Part shown: piece after piece, positions 21,863 to 35,900 of the stretch
Layout: each line of letters begins with the position of its first letter
Position numbering within the stretch: position 1 is the stretch's first letter
Source: Guillardia theta CCMP2712
Lineage: Eukaryota; Cryptophyceae; Pyrenomonadales; Geminigeraceae
Direction: 5' to 3'
Length of the DNA: 64,000 bases
Assembly: GCF_000315625.1 (NCBI RefSeq)
Contig: NW_005434616.1
Location: forward strand, 1 to 64,000
Program-made: the position numbers and the translations under genes
Notes under the pieces: model-generated
Told to the model about the DNA's origin: nothing
The model's database searches: none
What the model saw: only the letters and a program-made list of their open reading frames with translations

Positions 21863-24800
21863 TCACCACCTGTGGATCCTGTTGACATCTCCAGGGGTGA
21901 TGGGAGTCAGGGGGAGGCGACTGCGGGCAGAAAGGTCCTGCTGTTTGACTCTCTTATCCCGCTGCTGGTGCCTGTCCAAAAAGCAGCTCAGCAACAGCCG
22001 ACCAGTCTGAGTGTCATACCTGGATGCCAGTGCGATGGCATTAGGGTCGTCAAGAGAGCCAGAGTCTCCTTGGCCTTCCCTCGCAAGACGGTCTTGCAGA
22101 GAAGAGATCATCGTCGAGAGCTGGAAAGGCAACCTTGTGAGGAGAAGAGCAGCTAGCAAGGCAACACGAGGGACCTTGGGGCTCTCGAGCGGTTGGCTGA
22201 GGTGCCGGACCGTGGTTCCTGACAAGTTCAACGCTGAAGCATCCATGCCCTCGGGGTGCTTCGAGGGAGAAGGAGAGTGCATCTGGGATGAAGTCTCCAA
22301 GACATCAGCTGACGACCATGGCAGGTTCAAGACACTGGGGCTCTGTTGCATATCCTTTACGGTGAGAGCGACCTGTGATGAGCTTGAATGAGCTTCAACG
22401 TGCAAGGGAGAAGCTCTCTCACCTGCAGATTCTGTGCAGAGACATTCCTTGAGTTGCTGTCGTGAAAGCTCTTTGGGTGGGCGGGAGATAGAATTGGCCC
22501 CTGCGCTGGAGGCGACGCGTTCTTGGACACTTCCCCGTTGATGGAAAATTTCGACGAGGAGCCGCAACGTGAACACTTCGACAAGTTCTCAGCCTCATGC
22601 CGACGTCTGGCGAATCAATGTCAGCTCATTCCTTGCCATCGTGACAAAAACAAGAGATATACTTCTTCTCTTCAAGCAATCTGCATCTGGTATCTTCCAA
22701 CTCAAGGATCAGAACTCGATTGCAGTCACGCAGTCTTTGCATCCCTGCGCTTTCGTTTTGCACAGGACTCATTTGTGAGATTTCTCGCTGAATTTCGTCC
22801 TTTTCTCGCTTCCAAGTATTCTCAGAATGAGTCAGTTGTGCATGGATCTGCGAATTTTTTTGGTTTAGATCATGAGCCTGTTGCTTCAACTTTTCCATTT
22901 TCAAATTTGCCCGCTCTCGCTCAGAGTACAATTGTGATGTCCTGAGACACATGTCAGCTGCCGACTTGAGCGAAGAAGGTGTACTTTTCTTTGAGAATCG
23001 AATATTTGCTTGAGATTCGCTCGTTTTCTTTTTCCAGGAGGCGAATCGTCTCGGTGGCCTGTTTCAAGCTTCTCCAAGGATCTTGATTGACATCAAGCCC
23101 TCCACTTTCACAACCCTTTCCTCTCATTGACTGCAGTTCCCTATGTGCATGTCTTAGATCAGCTTGCGAATCGTCAAGTCCTCACTTCTCCAACTCCAAA
23201 CATCGCAGCTGCAAGGACTTGTTCATCTGGTTCAACTTCTGTGTGGAACAAGAGTGAATACTGTACCTACTGAATGACCTAGAGGACCACACTGACCTCT
23301 CTTTCTTCCCGGCCATCTGCTACTGCTTGGTCTCGCGAGGAAATTGCTGCGGAAAATTTTTGGAACGAAACAAATTCTCTCTCACAGATGAAATTACCTT
23401 TATCTAGCTGCATTCTCAAGTCCTCCATCAACCTTTCGGCGGTCGCTTGTTGTTGATGTGCACTAGAGTGAAGTTCTTTTTGCCTTCTTTCATAATTTTT
23501 CAAGGCCGACTCCCTCTCTCTCAAAGCTTGTTGCGCAGCCTCACGAGTGTCCGACAAGCTGCGCTGCAAGATTTCCATCTCTTTACGAAGGTGGAAATTT
23601 TCTTGCACAAGTGTTCCATAGTCTTTCTCTGTCGTATTCAAGTTTCCTACATTGTCCAGTGCACCATTCCATTCTTCTTTCAGCATCTTGATCTCGGATT
23701 GCAATCTTGCACATTCCAGCGTCTTCAGTTTGAGTTGTTCGTAGACTTTGCTGATTCTGTCCTTGCTTTCCAATTGTGCTTCTTCAAGTCTCCATTCAGC
23801 GTCGCGTTGAACTTTGTGAATCTCATCCCTCAAGGAAGATACTTTGACACGTTCCATGTCAAGCAGAGAGTCGAGTTGTTTCACCTTTTTCTTCAAGCTT
23901 TCCACCTGCTGTAAATGCACAACACTAAGATCGAAGCTTACTTTGACAACTATATTTACCTGTGAACGTCCATCTTGCACCCCGTGATGGCGCAAAAGAC
24001 CGTTGGTTTCATCCACTTTCAGATCCCTTTCTTTTTCAATCTCATTCTCTTGCATGCTCATTCTGAGAAGCTGGATTTCTGCCAAAAGCTTTTCTTGTGC
24101 ACATGTTGCCGTGTTGGATTCGCTTCTCAATTTCTGCTCTATGATTTTCAATTCGTTCGTCAATTCTGCAACTTCTGCTTCCTTTTCAATCAGATTCTGA
24201 TTCTTGATATTCAATTCACGAGCAATTTCCTGTCTCTGCCCCTCAGATTCAATCAAGTTTTGCTCCAACTCAAGCACTCTTGATTGTCTAGCTTCGGCTT
24301 CAACTTCAAGCTTTGAAACTGCTTCTTTGTCCACCTGCAATTGAGCTAGCTTGTGATTCAAATCCATCACAAGTTTTTCTGATTCGGAGAGCTTGATTTT
24401 GACACCTATGATTTGAAATGAGAGAGAAAATTAGACAGAGATTCAAAAGAACCTTGCAATTCCGCCTTCAATTCAACACCCTCGACGGCATTTTTTTCAC
24501 ATATAAATTTGTACTCTTCTTCATTTGTCAAGCAAATATCCAAAGTAGACTGCAATTTCTTGTTTTCCGATTTCAAAACAGATATCTCCGCATCTCTCTT
24601 GGCCATGGACTCGTCCAAGGCCTGATTGGAGCACTCAAGGGAATGTATTTCTTCTTTCAAACGGTCGATAGCCTGCACTCTTTCATCCAGCAACTCTTGG
24701 AGAATTCTCAAATCTTTGGACTGCTTGGCAAATTGATCTTCCAAAGATTTGTAGCTGGTTTCGTTCGAAGATAATTGTTCCTGCTGTCTCTGCGCGTTCT

Positions 24801-25548
24801 CATTCATAATTGATTGAAGCCTATTGACCTCAGCATAAAGCGAATCTAGTTGTACACCATGTTTGCTTACCGCATCCGCCGTAATTCTGTCGACTTCAGA
24901 ATCGTGCCACTGCTGCCATCTTTCCTTCAAATCAGAAATCTCCTTTTCATGAGTATCTCTCTCGATCTGTTGAGCATACGCATATTGCTTCTCAACAGCT
25001 TCTCTCTCAATGGCTCTGGCATTCTCTATTTCTCTTTCAAGTGTTTTTTCATGTTGCAACCGCTGCTCTTCGTCCTTGCTTTGAAACAGCTGATTCAAAT
25101 CACTGATCTCTCGTTCTAGCTGCTCGACTCGGCTTACAAGGTTTGTGTTCTCCAACCTTAAATCATCTTGAGCTGACTTCGCAGCTGCAAGAAGCTCGTC
25201 TCTCTCAGAAACCTTGTTGAAATACGTCAAGCACCGGTAAACCCTCTTCGCAGGAACCTCTCTAGCAGCTTCTTCAATGATACGCTCCCTCTCTCTGCTC
25301 AGCGCTGACTGCAAGTCCCAGTACCTATAAAAGAAGAAGGCTCAGGACTTATGAAGCTTGTGCCATCACGCGAGATTAAGAGCATATTACGAAGGTGCAG
25401 AGTCAGAGTTCTCCCCAAGAAGATCTTCCAAGTATTGTACACGCAACTTGAGGTTCAGATTTTCGCTCTGAATTCTTTCGTTCTCTTGCTCTTGTTCTTT
25501 TAGAGTATGTTGAGTGACGTGCCTCAGGCTATCAGAAAACCTCTCCAT
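21863..25548 (-). CDS. Long coiled-coil protein, about 1100 aa
   Basis: From ATG 25548 (MERFSDSLRHVTQHTLKEQE), exons run with heptad-rich sequence almost to the C-terminus: 25548 to about 25390, 25325 to 24455, 24403 to 23962, 23912 to 23310, and several shorter exons to 22600. Short introns include 23141-23185 (45 nt, hides an in-frame TGA) and a 43-nt intron that joins YSILKEK to TSQLYSERERANLKMEK. A likely Cys pair follows (SKCSRCGSSSKFSI). The tail is non-coiled and Ser/Pro-rich, ending GDVNRIHRW before the stop at 21863-21865. Such proteins are typically centrosomal, basal-body or Golgi tethers, but nothing identifies which. An upstream exon before 25548 is possible (EQFRKD precedes the Met in frame). 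Confidence 0.75.
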
Positions 25549-25559
25549 GTCCTTCCGAA

Positions 25560-26911
25560 ACTGCTCGTTTCACCTGTGAGAACAGTAATAAGGCCATGGT
25601 CATGGCAGTGACAAAGACATCGATAGAGATGGCAAGAGAAGACACAGGAATAAGAGGCTCATGCATGATTACCTTGATTCCCGTAGGCGAACAGCCACCC
25701 TCCTCACGCCATGACGAGCGGCTAACCGGCGCCAATTTTCGAAATCTGGTAGTGCAGATAATAATACTTGAGTAAAAGTACTACGTACCACACTGTGACA
25801 CGGAGCCTGAGGCCCCGAGTACGGTCACCGGCCGGCGCCCGGCCGGGCCCGGCCCTGCGAGTGCCGCAGTGCCTGTGGCAGTGCCGGGCCGGGATCCGAC
25901 CCGACCGGACTCGGACTGACCCCGTCTCGGATCCGACCGGAACTGACTTGACGGACTCGCCCACAACTTTGTTAGTGCATGTGGCCGCAGGCTCGGCTCT
26001 TGAAGGCCGAGTTTAATGTGGCAGAATTGAGGGAGCACGAATGCCCCCGAGTTTCTGAAATGAGAATGTCAGCAGTGTTCAAAGTCAAGATACGATGAGA
26101 CTGATGGAACGTATGCCAGGCCGGCGTGCCAGTCAGATAGCGCCGAGTTAACAAAAACTCTCCTGTAAACCAAGACGACTTACGTGGCGAGGCGGCCGAT
26201 GTAGCGTGTGGGACGAAGAGGGGGCTTTCCGTTTGAGGTTAGGGTCGTCTTGGTTTACAGGAGAGTTTTGTTAACTCGGCGCTATTTGACTGGCAAGGCT
26301 GGCATGCGATCCCGGCGCGTAATGGGACTATTGCTTCGCCGTTTCACAGCCTCGCAGGCTCGGAGTCACTGCCAGCATGATGATCGGATGGGTGACCGTG
26401 GCCTGATATCCGAGGCCGTTAGCCGGAGGCTCGGAGTCCGATCCCAGGGTTCAAGTTCAGTACCGGCCCCCCCGGTCACTGCCGCATCAGTGATGGTGAG
26501 ATGAAAGGCGCAAGGAACCTCAACCTTTACTCTTCAATGCGCAGGAGTAAAACAACACTGAGACCGTGTGCCTGGTCCAAAGGTTACCTCAGTTACTTGA
26601 CCGTTCCAAACCGTTACAACCGTTTCAGGATAAGGACACTCCTCTAAAGATATCTTGCGACCAAAGGAGGGAAGGAGAGCGGGAAGGCGATGAAGTCGGG
26701 GAAGGTCGAGTTTGTGGAGCTAGCAGGTGTATCAGGTTGAAGACAAGGTGGAACCAAGACTCTGCAAGCTTGTGTCAGCGTAGGACTCAAACAGGGATAC
26801 TGCAGGAGACACTCACGGTGCTGACTAAAAGATCCGCAGGTAAACCTGCTTATCTTCTTATAGCCAACAGAATACTTAGAGCCGTTGATTGTTGTTCGAC
26901 CACTGGTATCG
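25560..26911. other. Intergenic with GC-rich block and a foldback element
   Basis: Contains a CCGG-rich block at about 25800-25930 with several overlapping palindromic GGCCGG/CCGGCC words, the inverted repeat described separately, and AT-richer sequence before the giant gene. No tRNA or coding frame is supported. Confidence 0.5.
26136..26285. repeat. Inverted repeat (foldback, MITE-like)
   Basis: The left arm at 26136-26179 (44 bases, begins GATAGCGCCGAGTTAACA) is the reverse complement of the right arm at 26244-26285 (ends TTAACTCGGCGCTAT), with one A/T indel in the arm. The loop is 64 bases (26180-26243). Similarity continues imperfectly outward for about 20 bases on each side (CCGGCGTGCCAGTCA versus TGACTGGCAAGGCTGG). 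No transposase is present, so a non-autonomous foldback element or a recent local inversion duplication is inferred. Confidence 0.85.
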
Positions 26912-29900
26912 ATGCAGTCGCAAATAGTTCTCTGCTCTAGAACAGTTTACTGGCTCCTTTGCCTTTCTCTATTATTCATATCATCAAATTCGGTGACTGT
27001 ACAACCAAATAACTTGCCGACGCAAGGAGGGCTTTTCACCATAATCAGTAATGGTTTACAAAGTTTCAGATCATATGGCATTCGACTTGGTGGAACAGTG
27101 TGTGATCCAGTTGTATGGACCTCCCGTACTTCGATTCGATGTGCCGCGTCCCCGGGTGTTGGTGCAACTTTAAGTCTTGAGTTTACCATCAACACAAACT
27201 CAAAAGTTTATGACATAGTCAGTTATGATAGCCCTGGAATATCAGATCTGAGTTCAAAAAATGCAGCACCGACAAGTCTTATCAGCATTGTTTTATACGG
27301 GAGCCGATATGCTACAGCAGACTACAGCTCAGCGAGTAGAATCCAATCTTCCAGCATTGTGCAGAGCAGCTGGCTTTCAGATACTACAATGACTGTGAAG
27401 GTAAGGAACCAATTCCTTGTGAATCAAGCGATTGACATTCAGTCGCAGTTTCTTCCCTACGTTGCAAGGAGCAAAAACATTGCCGTAACTACTGCAATCC
27501 AGGTTGGAACGTCCACCGAGTTGTTTTCCACAGACAACAACATATTTCTCCTGAGCACAAACGCTCCAACACTGATATCAACAAGATACATTCAAGTACT
27601 GTTTGAAGCTCAGAAACTCTACTCAAACTCAATCAGCATACAAGGCTCTGCCTCTCAGAAAACAGAATGGATATCAGCAACCAGCCTAAAGCTCAAAACC
27701 AATCCCGGCCAACAATCAACGGGCGGGTAGCGGTGACGACGGGGGAGAGGGCGGGGAGCTTGAGCAAAAGGGTGGTCATGGGACGGGGCAAGCACGAGCG
27801 GGACGGGGCAAGGCGGGAACGGGGCAGGGACGGGGAGCAGGAGGGTAGAGGTGAGCGGGGCAGGGCTAGGGGCCGGGGACAGGACGGGGCGGGGGAGGGC
27901 AGGGGGGACGGGGTGCGAGGGGACGGACTGGAAATCTGAGACCAGTATTTTTTGTTTACTTTCTCCTGTGTATTATGTACAAGGTTCAATGCGCTTGGGT
28001 ATTTCTGTAAGCAGTCGAGGAACCTCTTCCGTTGTTTTGTCTTACGATCTTCCTATTATTTCTCAGTTATCGGTTGGTAACTGCCATGCCGTTGGTTCGT
28101 TTTTGGTACAGATATGGGGCTCTGGTTTTGGGTACTATGACTCCACCCCCTCGGTTCGTGCAGGACGGACTGGTTGTTCATCGACTCCTTGGATCTCTGA
28201 GTCAAGTATGCAATGTCTTATTCCTCGAGGGACTGGAATCAATGCTGCCTTTGTATCAACAGTCCGTGGATTGAGCTCATCTTTGACGAACAGTTTCTCC
28301 TTTGATGGCCCTATCATATTCCGAAACACGATTTCCTTGGGATCCGGTTCACAAGGGACCTCGGCACACTCTGTTGTGCTCTCTGACACTAGTGGAAATG
28401 AACAAATTTCGTTTTCGGGCAAAAATTTTGGACCTGACGTCAATCAAATCGCAGTGACATATGGGCATCCACCAGAATTCAACTCGTACTTCTGTTCAGT
28501 CTCACACAGTGTGTCTAATGATTCCAGAATTGTATGTTTATCTTCAGGTGGAACTGGAAACCATCTACGGCTGAGAATTGTTGTGGATGGTCAAAGTACT
28601 GTTGGAAATGACATATTGAATTACCCGTTACCGAAGGAATATGACATTAAAGTCAGTCCCTTTTTGGGAACTAATAATACCCTGGAAATATATGGAGCAA
28701 ATATGGGAAAAGTTTTGTCGTCCATCGCCATCACATTTGGAGCGGGCTCAAAGAAAAATAAGTATTCTTGTGATATAGTGAGAGTGAATGAATCTTTCGT
28801 TTTGTGCTGGATACCTGCTGGGGTTGGAACTGGATTAAGATTCAATATCACTGTTGGCAGACAATGGATAATTTCTCAAAGCACATACAGCTTTCCACCT
28901 CCCGAAATCGTCTCAAAGAGCTTGCATTTTTTTAATTCTCTTGTTTTCTTTGAGAATATTACAGGCACAACAACCTTGGGTGGAATCGATACTGTAGGGC
29001 TCCTTTGCCGCAATTGTGGAGATCAACCTCACGACTGGCTCCTAAGTTATGATACATCAACAGACCTTCAACTTTGTGCTACTGTTGATTTGAAGAAATC
29101 ATCTGATGGTGTAACTTTTGTTTATTGTGTAACAGCATCAGGTGTGGGTACCGACTTCAATATCTTGATAACTGTTGCAGACCAAACTTCGAATGGCAAT
29201 CACGTGTTTAGTTACCCAGCTCCATATTTGAAAACAGGGTCGGTTAGAATTGTCGGTCAACAGTGTTCAGAGCCGACAAGATGCTTTAATATAGGGAAGG
29301 ACTTCTATAACAACATAAGGGCGATCGGAAGGTCTACAATAGGCGAAATTGACGTCCTTGAGTTTGATGGTCTAAACTTTGGACCAAGCTCGGATCAGGT
29401 TGATATTGAAATTGGTCAGTGTGAGTCAGACTGTAAAAATGGAGAGTTTCAATCACTGTATCGCTGTGAATCTATCCATTGGAGTGGGTTACCGATCAAT
29501 CATAGTCGAATACAATGTGTGATTCAATCGGGTGTGAAAACCAGTCTGCCACTACTGCTCAAGGTTGGCAAGCAGCAAACCATCAGTAGTGACACTTTTT
29601 CATATCCTGATCCTGTGATATACAGCGGGACACTCGAATTGCTGACAAAGTTTGGAAACTTGCAAAATGATTATAAACCATCCGCTGGACTCAATAAGCT
29701 TGTCGTTGGAACTTCGACCATGGGAGGCGATATATTAGAAATAAGCGGAAGAAACTTTGGACCCTTCTCGGAAAATACTAGAATCTTTTACGGTCCAGAG
29801 CATGATAAATTGAAATATCGCTGCTTAAACAGGTTCAATAGCATCATTTGGAACCAGAGTCACACCCTTTGCATATCAGAAGCAGGAATTGGCACAAAGT

Positions 29901-32900
29901 TACATTTCACTTTGTCTAGCTATATGGGACAATATCTCTCACCTCTCGGACAAGACCTGTTTAATTACCCAGGACCGTTGATGTTTCCAGGAACCCTTCG
30001 ATTTGCCAATCAAAGCTCCAGCACAAACATCGTGGATGGAAACAGTACCGCATCACTGTTTTCGTCGGTAAATGCTTCTAGCAATCAAGGTGGGGATATT
30101 TTGATTCTTGAGGGTGTGAATTTTGGTCCTGATCCTTCATCTATAAATCTGACATATGCCAGTGTATTTCCAACAAAAATATTTCACACCGAAATCATTC
30201 CGAATTTGACAAATGATACGCAAATTGTATTTAGGACATCGCGAGGTGTTGGAAAAAATTTGCGTTTCACTGTCGATGTAGCTGGACAACGATTTACTGG
30301 TATTGATGTGTACAACTATCCCCTATCTGGCGTTGTTGCACTGAATCAGACCTCTCCGATGTACACTTATTTGGTGTCGGACAGTCTCACCATTGGCACT
30401 GCAGGAATAGGTTTGGCGTTCGTAATTCAAGCGAAGGATTGGAACAACAATCTTCTTCTTCTTGGTGGGAACACTTTCAAAATTGATATTTTCGACAAAT
30501 ATGGACACTTGCCCGAATTCGAATTGTCCGATGAATTGAATGGACAATATTTCTGTAAGGTACAAACTTCGCAAGCAGGTATATACAGTGTCCGAATCAA
30601 ATTAGAACCATACTTGGAAAACTTAAGAGATACTCCTTTTCAAGTATATATTGAACCGTCTGATTTGATTAGCCCAAAATTATGTTCACTACACAAGACT
30701 GTTGACGGACTTATTTTTGCTGGGAATCACACATACTTTGATTTGATTGGAAAAGATATTTACAATAATACTATAGACAGAATCCCCGACCTCTTCTACG
30801 TAGAAAGTGTTAGTGAAGGTGGTGTTCAAATAGGTAACATTTACATCGAGGGTATAGATGCAAAATACGTGGAATTCTATTTGACAGCCAGTGGAGACTA
30901 TCAGTTACGATTGTTCTACAACGGTACCATATCCACATACAGTCCATATTCCATAAGAGTACATCCATCGAATGCTTACGGACCAAATTGTTTCATCTTG
31001 AACGATCAGCGCTTTTATGGCAAAAATCCGATTCTGACTCAGGATGCGGTAATCCAACTAGTTGACATATTTGGAAACAAGCTCACTAACGGAGGAGATT
31101 TGATTATTGCAAGAATAATCAATGGGCCATCTGTTGGGGTAGATGCAATCAATGTCATTGATAATCAAAATGGTACATATTCGGTTCGAATGACTGCGAC
31201 AAGATCTGGAAGATATGAAATCAAGATCAGTCTAAATGGATTGTTCAATGTTTTCAGTTTTTCACCAATTAATCTTAATGTCACGGCAGCAACTCCAACT
31301 GCGAGTATGTGTAGAATATTTGGAAGGGAAATTTCAATCGGAACGGTTGGAACAATTGGCAACTTTCGTATTCAAGTCAATGATGTCTATTCCAACCAGG
31401 TTGCAATACCTAACGATGACATCAGTTTTTCTCTTTATATTAGTGAAAATGTGCGTCCGATGGGCAGTCCGTGCAAAACTTACGTAACGAACAAGAATGA
31501 CACATATTGGGGTAATTACTTTTGCGAAAAGGCTGGTTTTTACCTTCTGTTTGTTGAAATTGACTCGAAAGGTATCCTGCAGAGTCCTTTCAGGATTTAC
31601 GTTCATAGTGGGGTCCTCGAACCAAATCTCTGCACTGCTATTCAGCTTCCGTCGTCAGATGCATTTAATTACCAGTTCTCCATCAACCAAACTGAAAGTC
31701 GGACATTTTTTGCCGAAATAGGAGTGAGGGTGTCGATCCTAGTGATCGGAAGGGACCGATATGGAAATACAGTGGACAACTCATGGCTTGAATTCAATGT
31801 TACTACGCCAGCAGCTGAGGATCTTTTATCCCATTATCACGGAAATGGTCGATACGTATTTGAATTCACGACAGTAGCCTACGGGGGAGAGGAATATAAC
31901 TCTACCATGTTCATACAATTTCACTATGAAAATATCATGAACAGCCCTTTCCAACTTGTTGTGCGATCGAGTTCTGGGAACATAGATAGCCGAAGGAGCT
32001 TTTGGTTTGGTGCCTCCCTACAATATATCTACGCTGGAATATCGAATCAATTCTTTGTGCAAGCTGTGGATAACAAAGGAATATATCTGTCTAAAGGGGG
32101 CCAGAAGTTGTTTGCAAATATCGAATCAACATTCTCCACTTCCACAATCCCATTGAACGATCTCGGAAATGGCTTATACCAATTCTCAGTCTTGTTGACA
32201 GCCAGTGCGAATTACAGTATTGCTATCTTCTTGCAAGATCAAATCATAGGGAATGAAAAGTCACATATTGAAGTCCAACCAGGTTCATTGAACACAGAAA
32301 TCACAGCTGTTGCTATATCTCCGGAGAGTATAAATGCAAATAGCACATTTACGTTGGTCATTTATCCAAAGGATCAGTATGGAAATGAAATCCAATTAGA
32401 CCCAGTGATAGATCAAGGTTCTATTTCAGCAGTATTAAATGGCCCAAGTAACTTCAGTATGAGATCTTTCGAATTCAAGGGCTCTGTAGTGCAAGCAAGT
32501 GCAACTATTACAAAGGCTGGAAAATACCAAGCTTGGGTATATATTTATCAGAAACCTCTTTCTTTGCAAAATCATTCTCTCGGGCTCACGGTTTTTCCGC
32601 TGCAAATTTCCATCAACCACACTCATGTCTATGTGAAACCGGACATTGTCGCTGGCGAACTTCTGCAAATTGAAATATATGGCAAAGACGTATTTGAAAA
32701 TCCTTCTACCAAAGTATTGGGCAACATCACTGTTTGGATAAATCACTCACAATCTCCAATGTCATTATTCTCTATTAGTCAGAACAGTATCTTTTTGGAG
32801 AAATTGTTAACTGTAAGTGGAAATTATACACTCGAAATGTCACTGGTAGAGCCCAATTCAACCGCAGCTTTGTTCTTCGGGAGTACGTTTACGGTGCAAG

Positions 32901-35900
32901 TAAATCCTTCATATGCACTGATAGAAAACTCGATCTTATCTAGTCCTAACGAATGCTGGGCCACTACACAATGCATTGTCATTCTTGAATCACATGACCG
33001 ATTTCAAAATCCTTGTGTTGTGGGAGGAATGTCGTTCCTTGCAAGGTTGAATTCAGCTCCTGGAAAGATTGCACAAGTGTATGACGAAGGCAATGGAAAA
33101 TACATTTGTACTTTCGTAAATGTAGACATTGGACAATATATCTTCACAGTTGAATTTGATGATGTTCCTGTGAGAAATTTGATCAAAAACATATCTGTTG
33201 TGCCAGGCCCGACTAGTGTTGTGACTACTTTACCAAATGAAGTCAAATATACGGTGAATGCAGGTGTTCCTGCCTACGTTTCATATATTTTAAGAGATTC
33301 TCTTAGTAATCCAACAACTTATTACAATGGTAATTTAGAATTGTTGGTTGAGCATACCAAGTACAATTTTACAGCCCAAACTGTCAATGGAATGCTAATG
33401 ATTTATTACAACATTACAAAATCAGGAGTTTTTCAAGTAGATATCCAATTGTCTGAAAAGCATCTTTTGGGTTGTCCTTTCAACCTCACAGTCTTGCCTG
33501 GAGATGTCGAGTTCAATTCGATTTCGCTTCGTGGACCTGGATTGACAGTGTCAACAGCTGGGGTGCAGTCGACTTTCCTGTTGAATCTGAAAGACGTCTT
33601 TGGAAATTATTGGGTGACTGATACAGATCATCCACCTGCATTGAATGTCGCAATTGTCTCCAATGATTCTAACGTTACAAAAGCCTTATTCACTCAGAGG
33701 GTGAATGAATCCTGGCAAGTTGCATATGTCATGACCAAAACTGGTTATTACTCCTTGATTGTTCGTGAATTCGATCCGAATTTAGAAAGGAACTATGTGG
33801 ATGTTTTACAAGTCCTACCTTCGGCTGCTTCTTTGACAACAACAAATATTAGATTGAACGATGTATCAACGACAGTGGGTCGTTATATTGATTTCAATAT
33901 TTCCATTCATGATCCATTTTTGAACCCTGTTCAAGTCAAAAACGACTCTATTCAACTATATGAAACCTGTAATCAATTCATCACCCCTAAGTTCAATATA
34001 CAATTGGATCCTCAAGGTCATTACATATTAAAGACTCTTGCAACGAGAGCTGGAGTATACTGTTTTGTGATTGGACTAAATCAACAATTGATACCAAATC
34101 CTTTTGAAGTAACATTTTTTCCAGCAACAGAAGTCGACGTCAACAATTCTATGGTATACGGTAGCCTTATTCATGGAGGAATCGCTGGAACAAATTTCTC
34201 AATCTATATTGATGTTTCAGATGTGTTTGGTAATTTGATGCTGTTACAAAATTCTGCACATCCTCAAATAGATTTGCGAGATTATGGAAGTGCACGAACT
34301 GTTCCTTTGCTGACTCAGCCATATGACATCAAGCATGCCAAATTTGCAGCGTTTTCTATCATCTCGACCCCAGGAAGTTACTTTGTGGATGTGACGGTGG
34401 ACCAAAAACATGTTGTGGGCAGTCCATTTTCCATAACGATAGTGAACCAAGCCAGCGATGTAATTTCTCCCAAGCAATCGCTGCTTTGGCAAAGACCGGT
34501 CACAATTGCAACAGCAGGAATCACCAACACTTTCATGATACAACCTGTGACCGAAGCTGGGTACTTCAAGTCAGATTTTGTAGGAATTGACAGCTGCAGC
34601 TTGGAATCAACAAATGGAAGAGAACCATTGAAATCGATTTCATGTACTGAATCTACAAATTCAAGATACCAAGTTCAGTCTTTACTAACGTTCTCTGGAA
34701 TTTATACCATCCATATAAAATTGAATGGAATTGATATTTCGACGAGTCCATTCACAATTTTCGTTGCTCCATCTTATGCCAATCCAAATTATTTTACATC
34801 TTATGGCCATGGGCTGTCAATTTGTAGCGCAGGTGTACTTGGTACGTTCACAATACAGCCTCGGGATGTTTATCTAAATCCTTCAAAATCATTCTTATCT
34901 GGAAATAATCTACGTGTTTACATTTCAAGCAATGGTGAGACAACCATTACTGAGTCACTGTATACCTCTGAAAGCAACTTCAATATCATTTATGATATAA
35001 CAAAGACTGGGAATTATACAATCTTCTTTGAATGGTCTAGCAATGATATTGTACTGTCTTCTAAAATCATTTCGGAAGGCTTACAGGTATTTCCAGGGAA
35101 AGTGTCAAACTCAAGAAGTGTGATTTATGGGATTGGCATCAGCAATGCTGTGGTAGGCACTGCATCTGAGTTTCGCATCCTACTGTTTGATGACTTTGGT
35201 AATTCTAAGGATCCAGAAAAATTGTCTATTTCAAGCTCAACTGAATTCTCGTTCTATCAAAGGCAAACTTCAAATGAGATTACTTTAATCGAATACATGA
35301 GAAATTCTTCACGATCCTTCCAGATTTCTTTGTTATATGAAAATGTGATTCTTGGCCAATCGCCATATGAAATACAAGTGCAATCATCTAAGCCTTTTGG
35401 ACCACATTGTGTCATTGAGGGTCTCGGAATATACTTTGCGATAGCTGGATTAGAAACCGGTTTTTCGATTTTGCCGCATGACAAATTTGGAAATCTTGTC
35501 ATAAATGATAATTTTACATTTTATGGATACAAGTCCCAAAATCTTGTTTTATCTAGACTTCTTTGCAGCAAGTTGTCATCTGAGACGTATGGGTGCACAT
35601 ATCTGAGCACAATTTCCGGCCGATTATCTTTATCGATATTTTATGAAGAACTTCACGTCAAGAATAGCCCTTTCACGCTTTCTGTTCGTCCAAGTCAATT
35701 TAGCAATCTAAATTCTCACATAAATGGAGGATTAGATGCCACAGCTGGAACTCCATTCCGCTGGACTATACATGCATTCGATGAGTTTGGAAATAGGATT
35801 TACGATGGATGGGAGTTGTTCAATGTATATGGCTTCATCAAAGGTGGGGCATTGAAGTCTGAAGTGAAGGATTTTAAGAATGGGACTTATGACTTTAAAC

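Noticed and set aside
23141-23185. In-frame TGA in the coiled-coil gene as a pseudogene lesion
   Set aside because: A 45-nt intron with GTGAGG donor and ATAG acceptor restores a perfect heptad register.
24003-25119. Plus-strand Phe/Leu-rich ORFs opposite the coiled-coil gene
   Set aside because: They are the reverse complement of Glu/Lys-rich heptads, a typical shadow.
26400-26470. Possible tRNA-like segment (GGTTCAAGTTC)
   Set aside because: No acceptor-stem pairing or complete cloverleaf could be drawn.
27667-27989. Gly/Arg-rich ORFs over the G-rich segment
   Set aside because: Low-complexity frames of an intron that must be removed to keep the giant gene in frame.
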